From: Halosegnis marinus
GTDB taxonomy: Archaea > Halobacteriota > Halobacteria > Halobacteriales > Haloarculaceae
DNA: 64,000 nt
Assembly (NCBI RefSeq): GCF_029338355.1
Contig: NZ_CP119802.1
Span: 310,001 to 374,000 of the forward strand
Direction: 5' to 3'
The position numbers and the translations under genes are program-made. The notes beneath the pieces are model-generated. The model saw only the letters and a program-made list of their open reading frames with translations, was not told where the DNA came from and searched no databases. Numbering within the stretch: the stretch's first letter is position 1; the number at the start of each line of letters is the position of its first letter. Below, piece after piece: positions 53,253 to 60,483 of the stretch.

Positions 53253-53310
53253 GCCGTCTCACCTGTGGAGGGCGGTACTGTTCGGGGGTCAGGGGGGCAG
53301 TCGTGCCCAT
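53245..53310 (-). CDS. possible leader ORF overlapping the surface-protein start
   Basis: ATG at 53310 opens a 21-codon frame that ends TGA at 53245, overlapping the GTG start of the surface protein by 8 bases in another frame. A TATA-like GTTTATGTG on the minus strand (53332-53340) lies about 26 bases before this ATG, so the transcript would begin at the small ORF. It may be a leader peptide that couples translation, or merely part of the 5' leader. Confidence 0.35.
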   Translation of the reverse strand: MGTTAPLTPEQYRPPQVRRRA

Positions 53311-53354
53311 GTCTCGCCTTTCAAACTCATTACACATAAACCCGGCAATCCGTG

Positions 53355-53447
53355 CTACGCCGCGCGCGCCGCACACGCCGGACAGTCGCGCCCGACCGCC
53401 GTGTCGTACCGCCGGCCGCAATCGTCGCAGGTGGTCAGTCGGGCCAT
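53355..53447 (-). CDS. 30-residue CxxC micro-protein
   Basis: A complete 30-codon ORF from ATG (53447) to TAG. It begins MARLTTCDDC, then a GRRYDTAVGRDCPACAARAA end, so it has two CxxC knuckles (CDDC, CPAC) 12 residues apart and can bind one zinc. A TATA-like ACAAATAC (53469-53476, minus) lies about 26 bases upstream, which fits a leaderless mRNA. It is shorter than most annotation cut-offs. I do not know its function; small zinc-finger proteins are common in haloarchaea. Confidence 0.55.
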   Translation of the reverse strand: MARLTTCDDCGRRYDTAVGRDCPACAARAA

Positions 53448-53468
53448 TGGTCGTCGGACTCGGGGGTC

Positions 53469-53476
53469 GTATTTGT
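53469..53476 (-). promoter_or_regulatory. TATA-like box of the micro-protein
   Basis: Minus-strand ACAAATAC about 26 bases before the ATG at 53447. The sequence is weaker than the window's best TATA boxes. Confidence 0.4.
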
Positions 53477-53511
53477 AGCTAGCGGGTGGCGGTCGCTGGT
53501 CGGGGAGTATG

Positions 53512-53543
53512 CGAAAGAAGGGTGGCTGACTGTGGGGAGTCAG
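53512..53543 (-). terminator. stem-loop and T-rich tract at the end of pilin A
   Basis: Directly after the pilin stop codon, CTGACT and AGTCAG form a 6-base stem with a 6-base loop (53526-53543), followed on the minus strand by CCACCCTTCTTTC. It looks like an intrinsic terminator. The same design follows pilin B. Confidence 0.55.
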
Positions 53544-54002
53544 TTAGTTCGGAATCGTCGAGGAACCGATGGTGTTCGAGGAGCCGCCGTTGGGGGCCGA
53601 CCAGATCACCAGCACGTCGGACCCGCTCCCCGAACTGAATGCCGACGGAACGCCGGTACTGTTGCCGTTGTACCCGAAAGCCGTACTTGAACCGGTCGAA
53701 ATCGTACCACTGCTTCCTGAACCATCCGCCCAAGCCTGGGCGTCGTCGCCGTTGACCTGCACTTCTACGTTCGAAGCCTCGACATCCTGCCCACCATTGT
53801 GTGTGATGGTGAAGCTCTCGGCGCTCGAATCGTAGCTAAACTGGAAGTTCGCGTTCGGCGCGCTGCTCTGGACTTGGTCACCGAGGCCGAGCACGAACGT
53901 GCCGATGACGGCCGCCAGAATCACCGTGATGGCGACCATCAGAATCACACCGATGACGGGGGAGACCGCACCCTCGTCGCCGAATAGGTTCTTGATGTTC
54001 AT
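53544..54002 (-). CDS. type IV pilin-like protein (copy A)
   Basis: A 152-residue archaeal pilin. A short charged start MNIKNLFGDEG is followed by the hydrophobic AVSPVIGVILMVAITV helix that packs the pilus core; prepilin peptidase PibD should cut before AVSP. The N-terminal 44 residues after the cut match the other two copies exactly. The C-terminal half is Ser/Gly/Asn-rich and ends GGSSNTIGSSTIPN. It has its own upstream region, with a T-rich CTTTTTGTATC (about 54088-54098, minus) that may be its TATA box. GC content is lower than in the neighbouring genes. Confidence 0.88.
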   Translation of the reverse strand: MNIKNLFGDEGAVSPVIGVILMVAITVILAAVIGTFVLGLGDQVQSSAPNANFQFSYDSSAESFTITHNGGQDVEASNVEVQVNGDDAQAWADGSGSSGTISTGSSTAFGYNGNSTGVPSAFSSGSGSDVLVIWSAPNGGSSNTIGSSTIPN

Positions 54003-54127
54003 CGTATTAGGGGACGACCGCACGGACGGAATCTGCAATCTTCGGGGGGTCCGTCGTACTGGTCGCGTGTCCCTACAAACACGAGGTAGATACAAAAAGC
54101 GACGGGGGTAGCCGTGGCTGGTCGGTG

Positions 54128-54161
54128 TTGAAAGAAGGAAAGCTGACGCGCGGAGCGTCAG
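54128..54161 (-). terminator. stem-loop and T-rich tract at the end of pilin B
   Basis: CTGACGC and GCGTCAG form a perfect 7-base stem with a 5-base loop (54143-54161), starting right after the stop codon, followed on the minus strand by CTTTCCTTCTTTC. It probably separates the B-C transcript from pilin A. Confidence 0.6.
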
Positions 54162-54698
54162 TTAGTTGGGAACGGTCGAGGAGCCGATGGTGTTGGAGCT
54201 GCCGCCATTCGGCGAGGTCCAGATGACGCGGACGGTGTCGCCGCCGGAGATGGCGGTGAAACCGTTCGTGAAGGTCCCAGCGCTGTCGACAACCTTCGCA
54301 TTGGCTGCCGGGCTACCAGCGTTGGTAGCGTTGAACGAGGCGGTTGAACCAGTCGAGAGTGTGCCAGTAAATCCGTCCGTCGTCTGAATCTCATTACTGG
54401 CTACTTGCGTCGCGTACGCTGTCTCACCACCGATTTGAACCTCAACAGCCGACGAGTCAACGTCCTGGCCACCATTATGAGTCACCGTCGTCTCAATAGT
54501 AGCCGTTCCGTTAAGGTTCGTGTCTTCGTACTGGAACTGGAAGTTCGCGTTCGGTGCGCTCGACTGCACCTGGTCGCCCAGCCCCAGCACGAACGTCCCG
54601 ATGACGGCCGCGAGGATGACGGTAATCGCGACCATCAGGATGACCCCGATGACCGGCGACACCGCGTCTTCCTCACTAAACAGTTGCTTGAGGTCCAT
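54162..54698 (-). CDS. type IV pilin-like protein (copy B)
   Basis: A 178-residue pilin, start MDLKQLFSEEDAVSPVIG. The helix is identical to copies A and C; the middle (about 60-160) is different and holds N-x-T sites (NLNGT, FNATN) that could be glycosylated. The end GGSSNTIGSSTVPN is shared. The residue before the expected PibD cut is Asp, where copy A has Gly. Its ATG overlaps the stop of copy C by one base, so B is coupled to C. Confidence 0.88.
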   Translation of the reverse strand: MDLKQLFSEEDAVSPVIGVILMVAITVILAAVIGTFVLGLGDQVQSSAPNANFQFQYEDTNLNGTATIETTVTHNGGQDVDSSAVEVQIGGETAYATQVASNEIQTTDGFTGTLSTGSTASFNATNAGSPAANAKVVDSAGTFTNGFTAISGGDTVRVIWTSPNGGSSNTIGSSTVPN

Positions 54699-55204
54699 TA
54701 GTTCGGGACCGTGGAGCTACCGATTGTGTTCGACGAGCCACCCGAGGGCGATGTCCACACGACGCGGACGGTGAAGCCACCCTCAAACTGGTCGCCAGCG
54801 GTCGCGTTCGGTTCCACGAGCGTAAGCGTGCTACCGGTGGAAACCGTACTGGACCAAGCCGACGAAGCATTCGGGATGTAGCCCGACGAGGTGTCGTCGC
54901 CCGGTGAATCGATTACAATCGCGCTCCCAACCTGGACGTCCAGGTTGGAGGCAGAAACGTCCTGCCCACCGTTGTGAGTGATCTCTATCACGTCACCCGC
55001 TTCGAGCGAACTGGATTCGTAGTCTGCCGAAGGGTACTGGAATTGGAAGTTCGCGTTCGGTGCACTACTCTGGACCTGATCGCCGAGTCCCAGGACGAAT
55101 GTCCCGATGACGGCGGCCAGAATGACCGTAATCGCGACCATCAGGATGACCCCGATGACCGGCGAAACGGCATCTTCGTCGTCGAACAGATTCTTGATGT
55201 TCAT
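54698..55204 (-). CDS. type IV pilin-like protein (copy C), first of the operon
   Basis: A 168-residue pilin, start MNIKNLFDDEDAVSPVIG. It has the shared helix, a central THNGGQDV segment common to all copies, a variable middle and the shared end. It is the first gene of the C-B unit, preceded by a TATA-like element and a perfect 8-base inverted repeat. Pilins like these form adhesion pili and can also affect motility in Haloferax; no pilus-assembly ATPase or platform gene is in the window. Confidence 0.88.
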   Translation of the reverse strand: MNIKNLFDDEDAVSPVIGVILMVAITVILAAVIGTFVLGLGDQVQSSAPNANFQFQYPSADYESSSLEAGDVIEITHNGGQDVSASNLDVQVGSAIVIDSPGDDTSSGYIPNASSAWSSTVSTGSTLTLVEPNATAGDQFEGGFTVRVVWTSPSGGSSNTIGSSTVPN

Positions 55205-55244
55205 CGTTGATTTCCAGCGACGGCCGGGAACAGAAGCGTCGGAA

Positions 55245-55252
55245 GCTATTTC
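55245..55252 (-). promoter_or_regulatory. probable TATA box of the pilin C-B operon
   Basis: Minus-strand GAAATAGC lies about 45 bases before the ATG at 55204, which would leave a leader of about 15-20 bases. Confidence 0.4.
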
Positions 55253-55272
55253 CCGCCTATCGTCATAGGCGG
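55253..55272. promoter_or_regulatory. perfect 8-base inverted repeat upstream of the pilins
   Basis: CCGCCTAT and ATAGGCGG flank a 4-base centre CGTC. It sits beside the probable TATA box where BRE and activators bind, so it is a candidate regulatory site for the pilin operon. Confidence 0.5.
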
Positions 55273-55785
55273 AATCGTACCGCGGACGGGGGCAAACCGT
55301 CCTCGGCGTCCTATCTTCCTTTGGCTTCGTCCGAGAGCCGATCGCTTAGAGGATTAGACTCGGCTTACCCTCATAAAGGGTCGGGCCGTTCTCGCGTCGT
55401 GAGAATGACATACAGCGGACGCATGTCTGACAATGGTTACCAGAATCATGCGTTTTAGCTCGCCTACTGCAAGCTCATCGAATCAAGCACAAGTATGATT
55501 ACTCGGAACTGGCCACGAATGCCCCGGCGGTCCGCGTCGGGAGTCGTCAGGGATTTCCAGTCACCGCCGAGTCCCGAGTCGAGGGTCGGGTCACACCGAC
55601 GCGCGAACCGGCGGAGCCGACACGACGACAGTCGCGGCTATCAGTCCTGCAGCCGGATAGCACCACCCCGAAAGCTCCGACGAGCGCGTCGTCGAGGACC
55701 ACCGAAACCGACCCGCTTCCGAGCAGCGAAACGGCCGGTGCGCGGCGCGTACGGCCTACGCGTCGCTCGTTGTGGGTTTCGAGAG
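55273..55785. other. 513 bases without a convincing gene, next to tRNA-Pro
   Basis: No good protein gene. Base composition is mixed: AT-rich words at 55360-55500 (CATAAAGGG, TTTTAG, AGTATGATTACTCG) then GC-rich sequence to the tRNA. A TATA-like CATAAAGG at 55371-55378 lies about 25 bases before a 19-codon frame (GTG 55399, TAG 55458), which is only a possibility. The longer open frame that runs into the tRNA is not real. Confidence 0.45.
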
Positions 55786-55856
55786 TGGGACCGCCGAGAA
55801 TTGAACTCGGGTCCTACGGACCCCATCCGCAGAGGATACCACTACCCCACGGTCCC
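55786..55856 (-). tRNA. tRNA-Pro (anticodon GGG)
   Basis: Minus-strand sequence folds as a tRNA: 7-base acceptor stem GGGACCG/CGGTCCC, short D-arm, anticodon stem TGCGG/CCGTA with loop ATGGGGT giving anticodon GGG, T-arm CCGAG-TTCAATT-CTCGG, discriminator A. It reads CCC and CCU proline codons. No CCA is encoded and no intron is present. It lies at one edge of the pilin region; I found no duplicated 3' end that would mark an integrated element. Confidence 0.95.
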
Positions 55857-55881
55857 GGTACACTGAGGGAGTACGGTTCGA

Positions 55882-55890
55882 CTGTTAAGC
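55882..55890 (-). promoter_or_regulatory. TATA-like box of tRNA-Pro
   Basis: Minus-strand CGCTTAACA lies about 26-34 bases before the tRNA 5' end. Confidence 0.5.
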
Positions 55891-55962
55891 GTGTCGTTTC
55901 GCCGGGCCGCGGGGCGTGTCGCGCGGGCCCTCGCGCCCCCCGTTCGTGACCGATTCCCCCGG

Positions 55963-55970
55963 AATTATAC
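55963..55970 (+). promoter_or_regulatory. TATA box of the MscS gene at 56 kb
   Basis: AATTATAC lies about 28-35 bases before the ATG at 55998; the transcript is probably leaderless. Confidence 0.6.
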
Positions 55971-55997
55971 TGTCGCCGCGAGTCCCCGTCGGTAGAG

Positions 55998-56894
55998 ATG
56001 TTACCGCTACAGGCGGGACTCGGGGCGCGTATCGCCGACTACGTCGATAACCAGCTGATACCGCAGGGCATCGACTTCGCGACCGACGCGGTGACGTTCG
56101 TCCTCGTGTTGGCGGTGGTGTACGTCGTCGGGAAGGCCGTCGCGGTGCCGGCCGTCGAACGGGTGCTCCGGGCGCGCGGCGTGGGCGACACGCTCGTCAA
56201 GCCCGCGCGGAAACTGACGCTCGCGGGCGTCGCGTTCGTCGGCCTCGCGGTCGCGTTCGCCATCGCGGGCTTCGGGAACCTGCTCGCCTCCGTGGCGACC
56301 ATCGCCGCGGCGCTGACGCTCGCCGTCGGCTTCGCCTCGCAGGACCTCATCGGCAACCTCGTCGCCGGCGTGTTCCTCATCGCGGACCCGAAGGTCCAGA
56401 TCGGCGACTGGGTGGAGTGGGACGGCAACGTCGGCGTCGTGGAGGACATCTCCTTCCGCGTCTCGCGCGTCCGCACGTTCGACAACGAACTCATCACCGT
56501 GCCGAACTCCGAACTCGCGAACACGGCCATCACGAACCCCGTCGCGAAGGACAAGCTCCGTATCCAGTTCCTCTTCGGCGTCGGCTACGACGACGACATC
56601 GACCACGCGAAGGAGGTCATCGTCGAGGAGGCGGAGAAGCACGAGGAGATACTCGACGAGCCGCCGGTCTCCGTCCGCCTGACCGAACTCGCCGACTCCT
56701 ACGTCGGCCTGAAGTCCCGCTTCTGGATCGACGAGCCGGACCGCTCGGACTTCGTCCGCGTCCGCTCGGAGTACGTCCAGGCCGTCAAGGAGCGGTGTGA
56801 CGCGGAGCGCATCGACATGCCGTACCCGCACCAGCAACTCACGGGCGGCATCGAGATCGAGCGGGTCGAGTCGGGCGAACCCGCCGCCGACTGA
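55998..56894 (+). CDS. MscS-family mechanosensitive channel
   Basis: A 298-residue channel close to E. coli MscS in length. Three transmembrane helices (about 28-50, 70-92, 96-120), the pore helix with ASQDLIGNLVAGVFLIADP, beta domain (VQIGDWVEWDGNVGVVEDI, ITVPNSELANTAI) and the C-terminal cage ending in MPYPHQQL. It is the third MscS paralogue in the window. Stop abuts the convergent deacylase gene. Confidence 0.93.
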   Translation: MLPLQAGLGARIADYVDNQLIPQGIDFATDAVTFVLVLAVVYVVGKAVAVPAVERVLRARGVGDTLVKPARKLTLAGVAFVGLAVAFAIAGFGNLLASVATIAAALTLAVGFASQDLIGNLVAGVFLIADPKVQIGDWVEWDGNVGVVEDISFRVSRVRTFDNELITVPNSELANTAITNPVAKDKLRIQFLFGVGYDDDIDHAKEVIVEEAEKHEEILDEPPVSVRLTELADSYVGLKSRFWIDEPDRSDFVRVRSEYVQAVKERCDAERIDMPYPHQQLTGGIEIERVESGEPAAD

Positions 56895-57977
56895 CTACTC
56901 CTCTCCCTCGCGCGGCGCGACGAGGTCGCCGTCGTCGCGCACCGCCGCGCTGCACACGGGGTCGTTCTCGTAGGCGAGCGCGCCCTCCGCGTGCCCCAGC
57001 ACGTAGCCGTCGCGCTCGGCCGTCACCGTCTCCGTCACCTCCCCGTGGACCGTCCGCACCTCCGCGACGGCGTCGCCCTCGGCGAACGCCGCCCCCGGTT
57101 CGACCAGATGCCGGACGACGCCCGCGCGCTCCGCGCGCGGCCCGCGGAACCGCCGCACCGGGTACTCGACGGGGGCCTCGACGCCGGGGTCGGCCTCGGC
57201 TACCTCGGCCGGCACCGCGTCGAGGACGCCCGCGTGGACCAGCCCCCGATAGACCGCCGCGAGCCCCGCGGCGCGGTGGTCGGGCCGGACGTGCCGGTGT
57301 TCGCCGAGTTCGAGCGTCAGCGCCGGGACGCCCGCGCCGTTGAGCGCCGCGCCCGCGACCGACCGCTGGAGCGACTTCCCCGTGTACTCCTCGGGCGGGT
57401 ACTCCGTGACGACGGGCAGGCCGACGGCCTCGGCGAGCGCGGCCACGTCGCCCGCGAGCAGGCGCGCGTCGTCCTCGGTTCGCGCCGCGCCGTACAGCAC
57501 CCGGTCGCGGATGGTGAAGGGAATCGCCCCCGCGCCGGCCGTGTGCAGGTCGAGCAGGTAGTCGGCCGGCACCGTCTCCGTGAACGCCTCGTAGAGCCGC
57601 TCGCCGACGAGTTCCTGCACCGACGGTGGCTCCGTCGCCTCGTCGTGCGGGTCGGGGAGCTTCCGGTTCGGGTCCTCGTCGCCGTAGTAGGAGCGGCGCG
57701 CCTTCCGGCGGAGGCCGGCGGGGTTCGCCGTCGGGACGACGACCACCCGTCCCGACACGTCGGCCGGGTCGAGGGCCGCCGCGAGGTCCTGTGCCACGGC
57801 GAGCCCAACCACCTCGTTGCCGTGGACGTTCGCCGTCACCCAGACCGTCGGGCCGTCGGCCGCGCCGTCCACGAGGACGACGGGAAGCCGTTCGGTCCCG
57901 CCGGTCGGCATCTCCGTGACGGGGAGCCAGCCGGTCGCGCGCTCGCCGGGCGTCGTCGTCGCGGTGCCGAGTTCCAT
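56895..57977 (-). CDS. succinylglutamate desuccinylase/aspartoacylase family protein
   Basis: A 360-residue M14-like zinc enzyme. HGNEVVG supplies the first His and Glu zinc ligands, LLDLHTAG the second His, and LTLELGEH the catalytic glutamate. The C-terminal 90 residues are an extra beta-rich domain (VVRHLVEPGAAFAEGDAVAEV), a biotinyl-lipoyl-like hybrid motif seen in this family. It removes an acyl group from an N-acyl amino acid or related compound; the substrate is unknown. Start at 57977. Confidence 0.85.
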   Translation of the reverse strand: MELGTATTTPGERATGWLPVTEMPTGGTERLPVVLVDGAADGPTVWVTANVHGNEVVGLAVAQDLAAALDPADVSGRVVVVPTANPAGLRRKARRSYYGDEDPNRKLPDPHDEATEPPSVQELVGERLYEAFTETVPADYLLDLHTAGAGAIPFTIRDRVLYGAARTEDDARLLAGDVAALAEAVGLPVVTEYPPEEYTGKSLQRSVAGAALNGAGVPALTLELGEHRHVRPDHRAAGLAAVYRGLVHAGVLDAVPAEVAEADPGVEAPVEYPVRRFRGPRAERAGVVRHLVEPGAAFAEGDAVAEVRTVHGEVTETVTAERDGYVLGHAEGALAYENDPVCSAAVRDDGDLVAPREGEE

Positions 57978-58006
57978 ACCCGGGCGTCGGCCGCCCGCGG
58001 GAAAAA

Positions 58007-58873
58007 TCAGACGAGGACGCGTTCGAGTTCGACGACCGTTCCCGAGTCGGCCCCGGGGTCGCCGACGAGCGTGCCGAGACAGACGGCCGCGCCGTCGGGC
58101 GTGTAGCAGGCCACGAACGTCCCCGGCTCGTCCGTCTCCGCGTCGAGGACGCCCGGCGCGTAGACGGGCGCGCCCTCCGCGATTTCGGGGGCCGCGCTCG
58201 CCGCGACCGTCACGCGCGGGATTCCCGCGAGCGCGCGTTCCGCCGGGAGAACGACCTCGCGGAGCGGCGCCTCGTCGTCCCGCTCGCGCCACTCGACGAG
58301 GGCGTCGTGGAGGTCGTGCATCGTGTGCAGGGTCGTGTCGTCGAACGGGCCGGTCCCCGTGCGCCGGAGCGCGCCCATGTGCGCGCCCGTCCCGAGCGCG
58401 AGGCCGATGTCGTGACACAGCTTCCGGACGTAGGTCCCCGAGGCACACCGCACCCGCAACAGCGCCTTCCGGTCCGCGACTTCGAGCACGTCGAGGTCGT
58501 GTATCGTCCGCGTGCGCAGCCGGCGCGAGACGGCGCTCTTGCGCGGCGGTTTCTGGTATATCTCCCCCTCGAACTCCGCGACGGTGGATTCGAGCGCCGC
58601 GGGTGCGGGCTTGTGGAGTTCGAGCACCGCGACGTACTCCTTCACGCTGTCGTCGAACACCTGTGCGGCCCGCACCGCGTCGCCGAGCAGGGTCGGCAGA
58701 CAGCCCGTCACCTTCGGGTCGAGCGTCCCCGAGTGGGCCGCCCGCTCCTGCCCGGCGAGGTCGCGCACCCAGCCGGCCACCTGGTGGGCGGAGGGGCCGG
58801 GCGGCTTGTCGAGGTTGACCACCCCGAAGCCGAGCAGCTGTTCCGGCGTCCGGTCGTCGGGGGCGCCGCGCAT
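58007..58873 (-). CDS. cbf5: tRNA/rRNA pseudouridine synthase Cbf5 (TruB family)
   Basis: A 288-residue catalytic subunit of the H/ACA guide RNP, which converts uridine to pseudouridine in rRNA and can also act on tRNA U55. The catalytic aspartate is in SGTLDPKVTG (about 48-57), KPPRKSAV and RVRCASGTYVRKLCHDIG are the other TruB motifs, and a PUA domain spans about 205-288. It follows cmk by one base in the same direction. Confidence 0.94.
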   Translation of the reverse strand: MRGAPDDRTPEQLLGFGVVNLDKPPGPSAHQVAGWVRDLAGQERAAHSGTLDPKVTGCLPTLLGDAVRAAQVFDDSVKEYVAVLELHKPAPAALESTVAEFEGEIYQKPPRKSAVSRRLRTRTIHDLDVLEVADRKALLRVRCASGTYVRKLCHDIGLALGTGAHMGALRRTGTGPFDDTTLHTMHDLHDALVEWRERDDEAPLREVVLPAERALAGIPRVTVAASAAPEIAEGAPVYAPGVLDAETDEPGTFVACYTPDGAAVCLGTLVGDPGADSGTVVELERVLV

Positions 58874-58874
58874 C

Positions 58875-59450
58875 TCAGAACTCGTAGTCGACGGCGACGG
58901 GCGTCTTCCCCTCGTCGCCCGCGGGGCTGTACGCGTTCACGACCGTCTCGATGGCCTCCACGACGCCGTCGGGGTCGAGCCGCGCGGTGTTGAGCACGAG
59001 GTCGTAGATGGCGAGGTCGTGGATGTCGATGCCGTAGTACTCGTCGTACCGCTTCGCCTCGCTCGTGGCGCGCGCCTCCGTCTCCGTGCGTGCGAGGTCG
59101 ACGTCCTTGTTCTCGCGGTCGGCGATGCGGTCGGCGCGCACTTCGAGCGGCGCGTCGAGCCAGATGCGGAAGTCGGCGTGCTCGCCGGCCATCCACCCGG
59201 CGAGGCGGGATTCGAGAACGAGCTCGTCGGCCTCGGCGGCGAGCGCGCGGAGCCGGCGGTCGAGGTCGCGGTCGATGGCGTCGTCCTCCTCGGCCAGTTT
59301 GTTGAGTTCGAGCGGCGTGAGGCCCTTCTCGGCGGCGAGGTCGCGGAAGATGTCGCCCCCGGACGTGTGGTCGTAACCGAGGCGGTCGGCGAGCGCGGCC
59401 GCCGCGGTTGATTTGCCACTCCCGGCGGGGCCCGAGATGGTAATCAGCAT
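58875..59450 (-). CDS. cmk: cytidylate kinase
   Basis: A 191-residue CMP/dCMP kinase. The P-loop is GPAGSGKS (7-14), SGGDIFR the CMP-binding part, and LESRLAG near 78-84 and [17 protein letters not shown] the LID region. The archaeal type is shorter than the bacterial one. It is upstream of cbf5 and downstream of an EMC3-like insertase gene, an order that recurs in haloarchaea. Confidence 0.94.
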   Translation of the reverse strand: MLITISGPAGSGKSTAAAALADRLGYDHTSGGDIFRDLAAEKGLTPLELNKLAEEDDAIDRDLDRRLRALAAEADELVLESRLAGWMAGEHADFRIWLDAPLEVRADRIADRENKDVDLARTETEARATSEAKRYDEYYGIDIHDLAIYDLVLNTARLDPDGVVEAIETVVNAYSPAGDEGKTPVAVDYEF

Positions 59451-59520
59451 GTAACCACTCCGTCGGTGGGGGCCAAATGGGTTGCCCTTCGGCGCGGGCG
59501 CGTGGGGCCGCGAGGCGGCC

Positions 59521-60402
59521 CTACGAGGCCGACGGCGTCGTCTGGATGTTCAGCGACTTGCGGAGCAGCTGATTGAAGCTCATCGAGCAGAGGAAGTACC
59601 ACAGGATCCACGCCTGCAGCGGCCCCAGCACGCCCGCGGTCCACTCGCGCGTGCCGATGAGCGGGAGCGTCACCGTCTGCGGGGTGACCGCCTGCTCGGG
59701 CGAGAGGATCATCCAGTACATCCACAGGAACACCGGGATGGTGAGCAGCATGATCCACACCATCGGCCGGAACTGCTCTTTGAACATGCCGAGGTTGTCG
59801 CCCATCGCCTCCATCTGCTCCTCCTGGATGCGGTCGAGCTCCTCGTCGTCGCCACGCTCCTGTGCGGCCTTGCGCCGCTCCTGCATGTCCTTCATCCGCT
59901 GTTGGTACTTCCCCATCTTCTCGGTGTCCATGAGGTTCGCCTGCAGGAGCGTGCTGTACAACCCCGTCACGGTCGCGAGCACGAGGATAACGCCGTAGAA
60001 GGGGAGCGCGGCGTCGATGGGACCGAGCACCACGTCGAGCGTCCCGCCGATGGCGTTGCGCACCGGGCCGATGGAGTAGCCCGCGAACATCCCGAGCGCT
60101 CCGAGTCCCGCCAGCTTGTCGTAGGTGGACCACGAGGAGTCGTCGTCTATCTCCTCGACGTCGGCGTCGCCGTCCGAGGAGAGCCCCTCGCGGACCCCCT
60201 CGGGGTCGGCGAGTTCGAACCCCTCGCCGGCGTCGGCGAGGATACCCTTCTCGATGAGCCGGCCCCACTGCCCGCTCGACAGCTCCCCGGAGGCCTCGCC
60301 CCACGTCACCGCGCCGTCGCGCTCCAGGAGGAACTCCAGGGAGTCGCGCAGCGACGGGTCCTCGCGGACGAGGTCCTCGACCTTCTCGGCCGTTCGTGCC
60401 AT
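59521..60402 (-). CDS. EMC3/TMCO1-like membrane protein insertase (DUF106)
   Basis: A 293-residue protein of the Oxa1/YidC/EMC3 superfamily. A soluble N-terminal domain (1-95, winged-helix-like and acidic) precedes four helices (about 98-115, 128-150, 210-235, 262-285) with the conserved positively charged coiled-coil hairpin between them ([19 protein letters not shown]). It is expected to help insert short membrane proteins. The N-terminal domain is a haloarchaeal addition. Confidence 0.87.
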   Translation of the reverse strand: MARTAEKVEDLVREDPSLRDSLEFLLERDGAVTWGEASGELSSGQWGRLIEKGILADAGEGFELADPEGVREGLSSDGDADVEEIDDDSSWSTYDKLAGLGALGMFAGYSIGPVRNAIGGTLDVVLGPIDAALPFYGVILVLATVTGLYSTLLQANLMDTEKMGKYQQRMKDMQERRKAAQERGDDEELDRIQEEQMEAMGDNLGMFKEQFRPMVWIMLLTIPVFLWMYWMILSPEQAVTPQTVTLPLIGTREWTAGVLGPLQAWILWYFLCSMSFNQLLRKSLNIQTTPSAS

Positions 60403-60483
60403 TGCCCCTCCCTTGCCAGCGGGAGGGTTTGACTCCTGCGGTCGCCCCCAAGACACTCAACGGGCCGTCACACAGCTGTACGT

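Noticed and set aside
55205-55860. Integrated element at tRNA-Pro
   Set aside because: I looked for a second copy of the tRNA 3' end (GGACCGCCGAGAA) and for an integrase; neither is in the window.
55495-55866. 123-codon frame on the plus strand
   Set aside because: It runs through the tRNA-Pro gene and has a basic, low-complexity translation.
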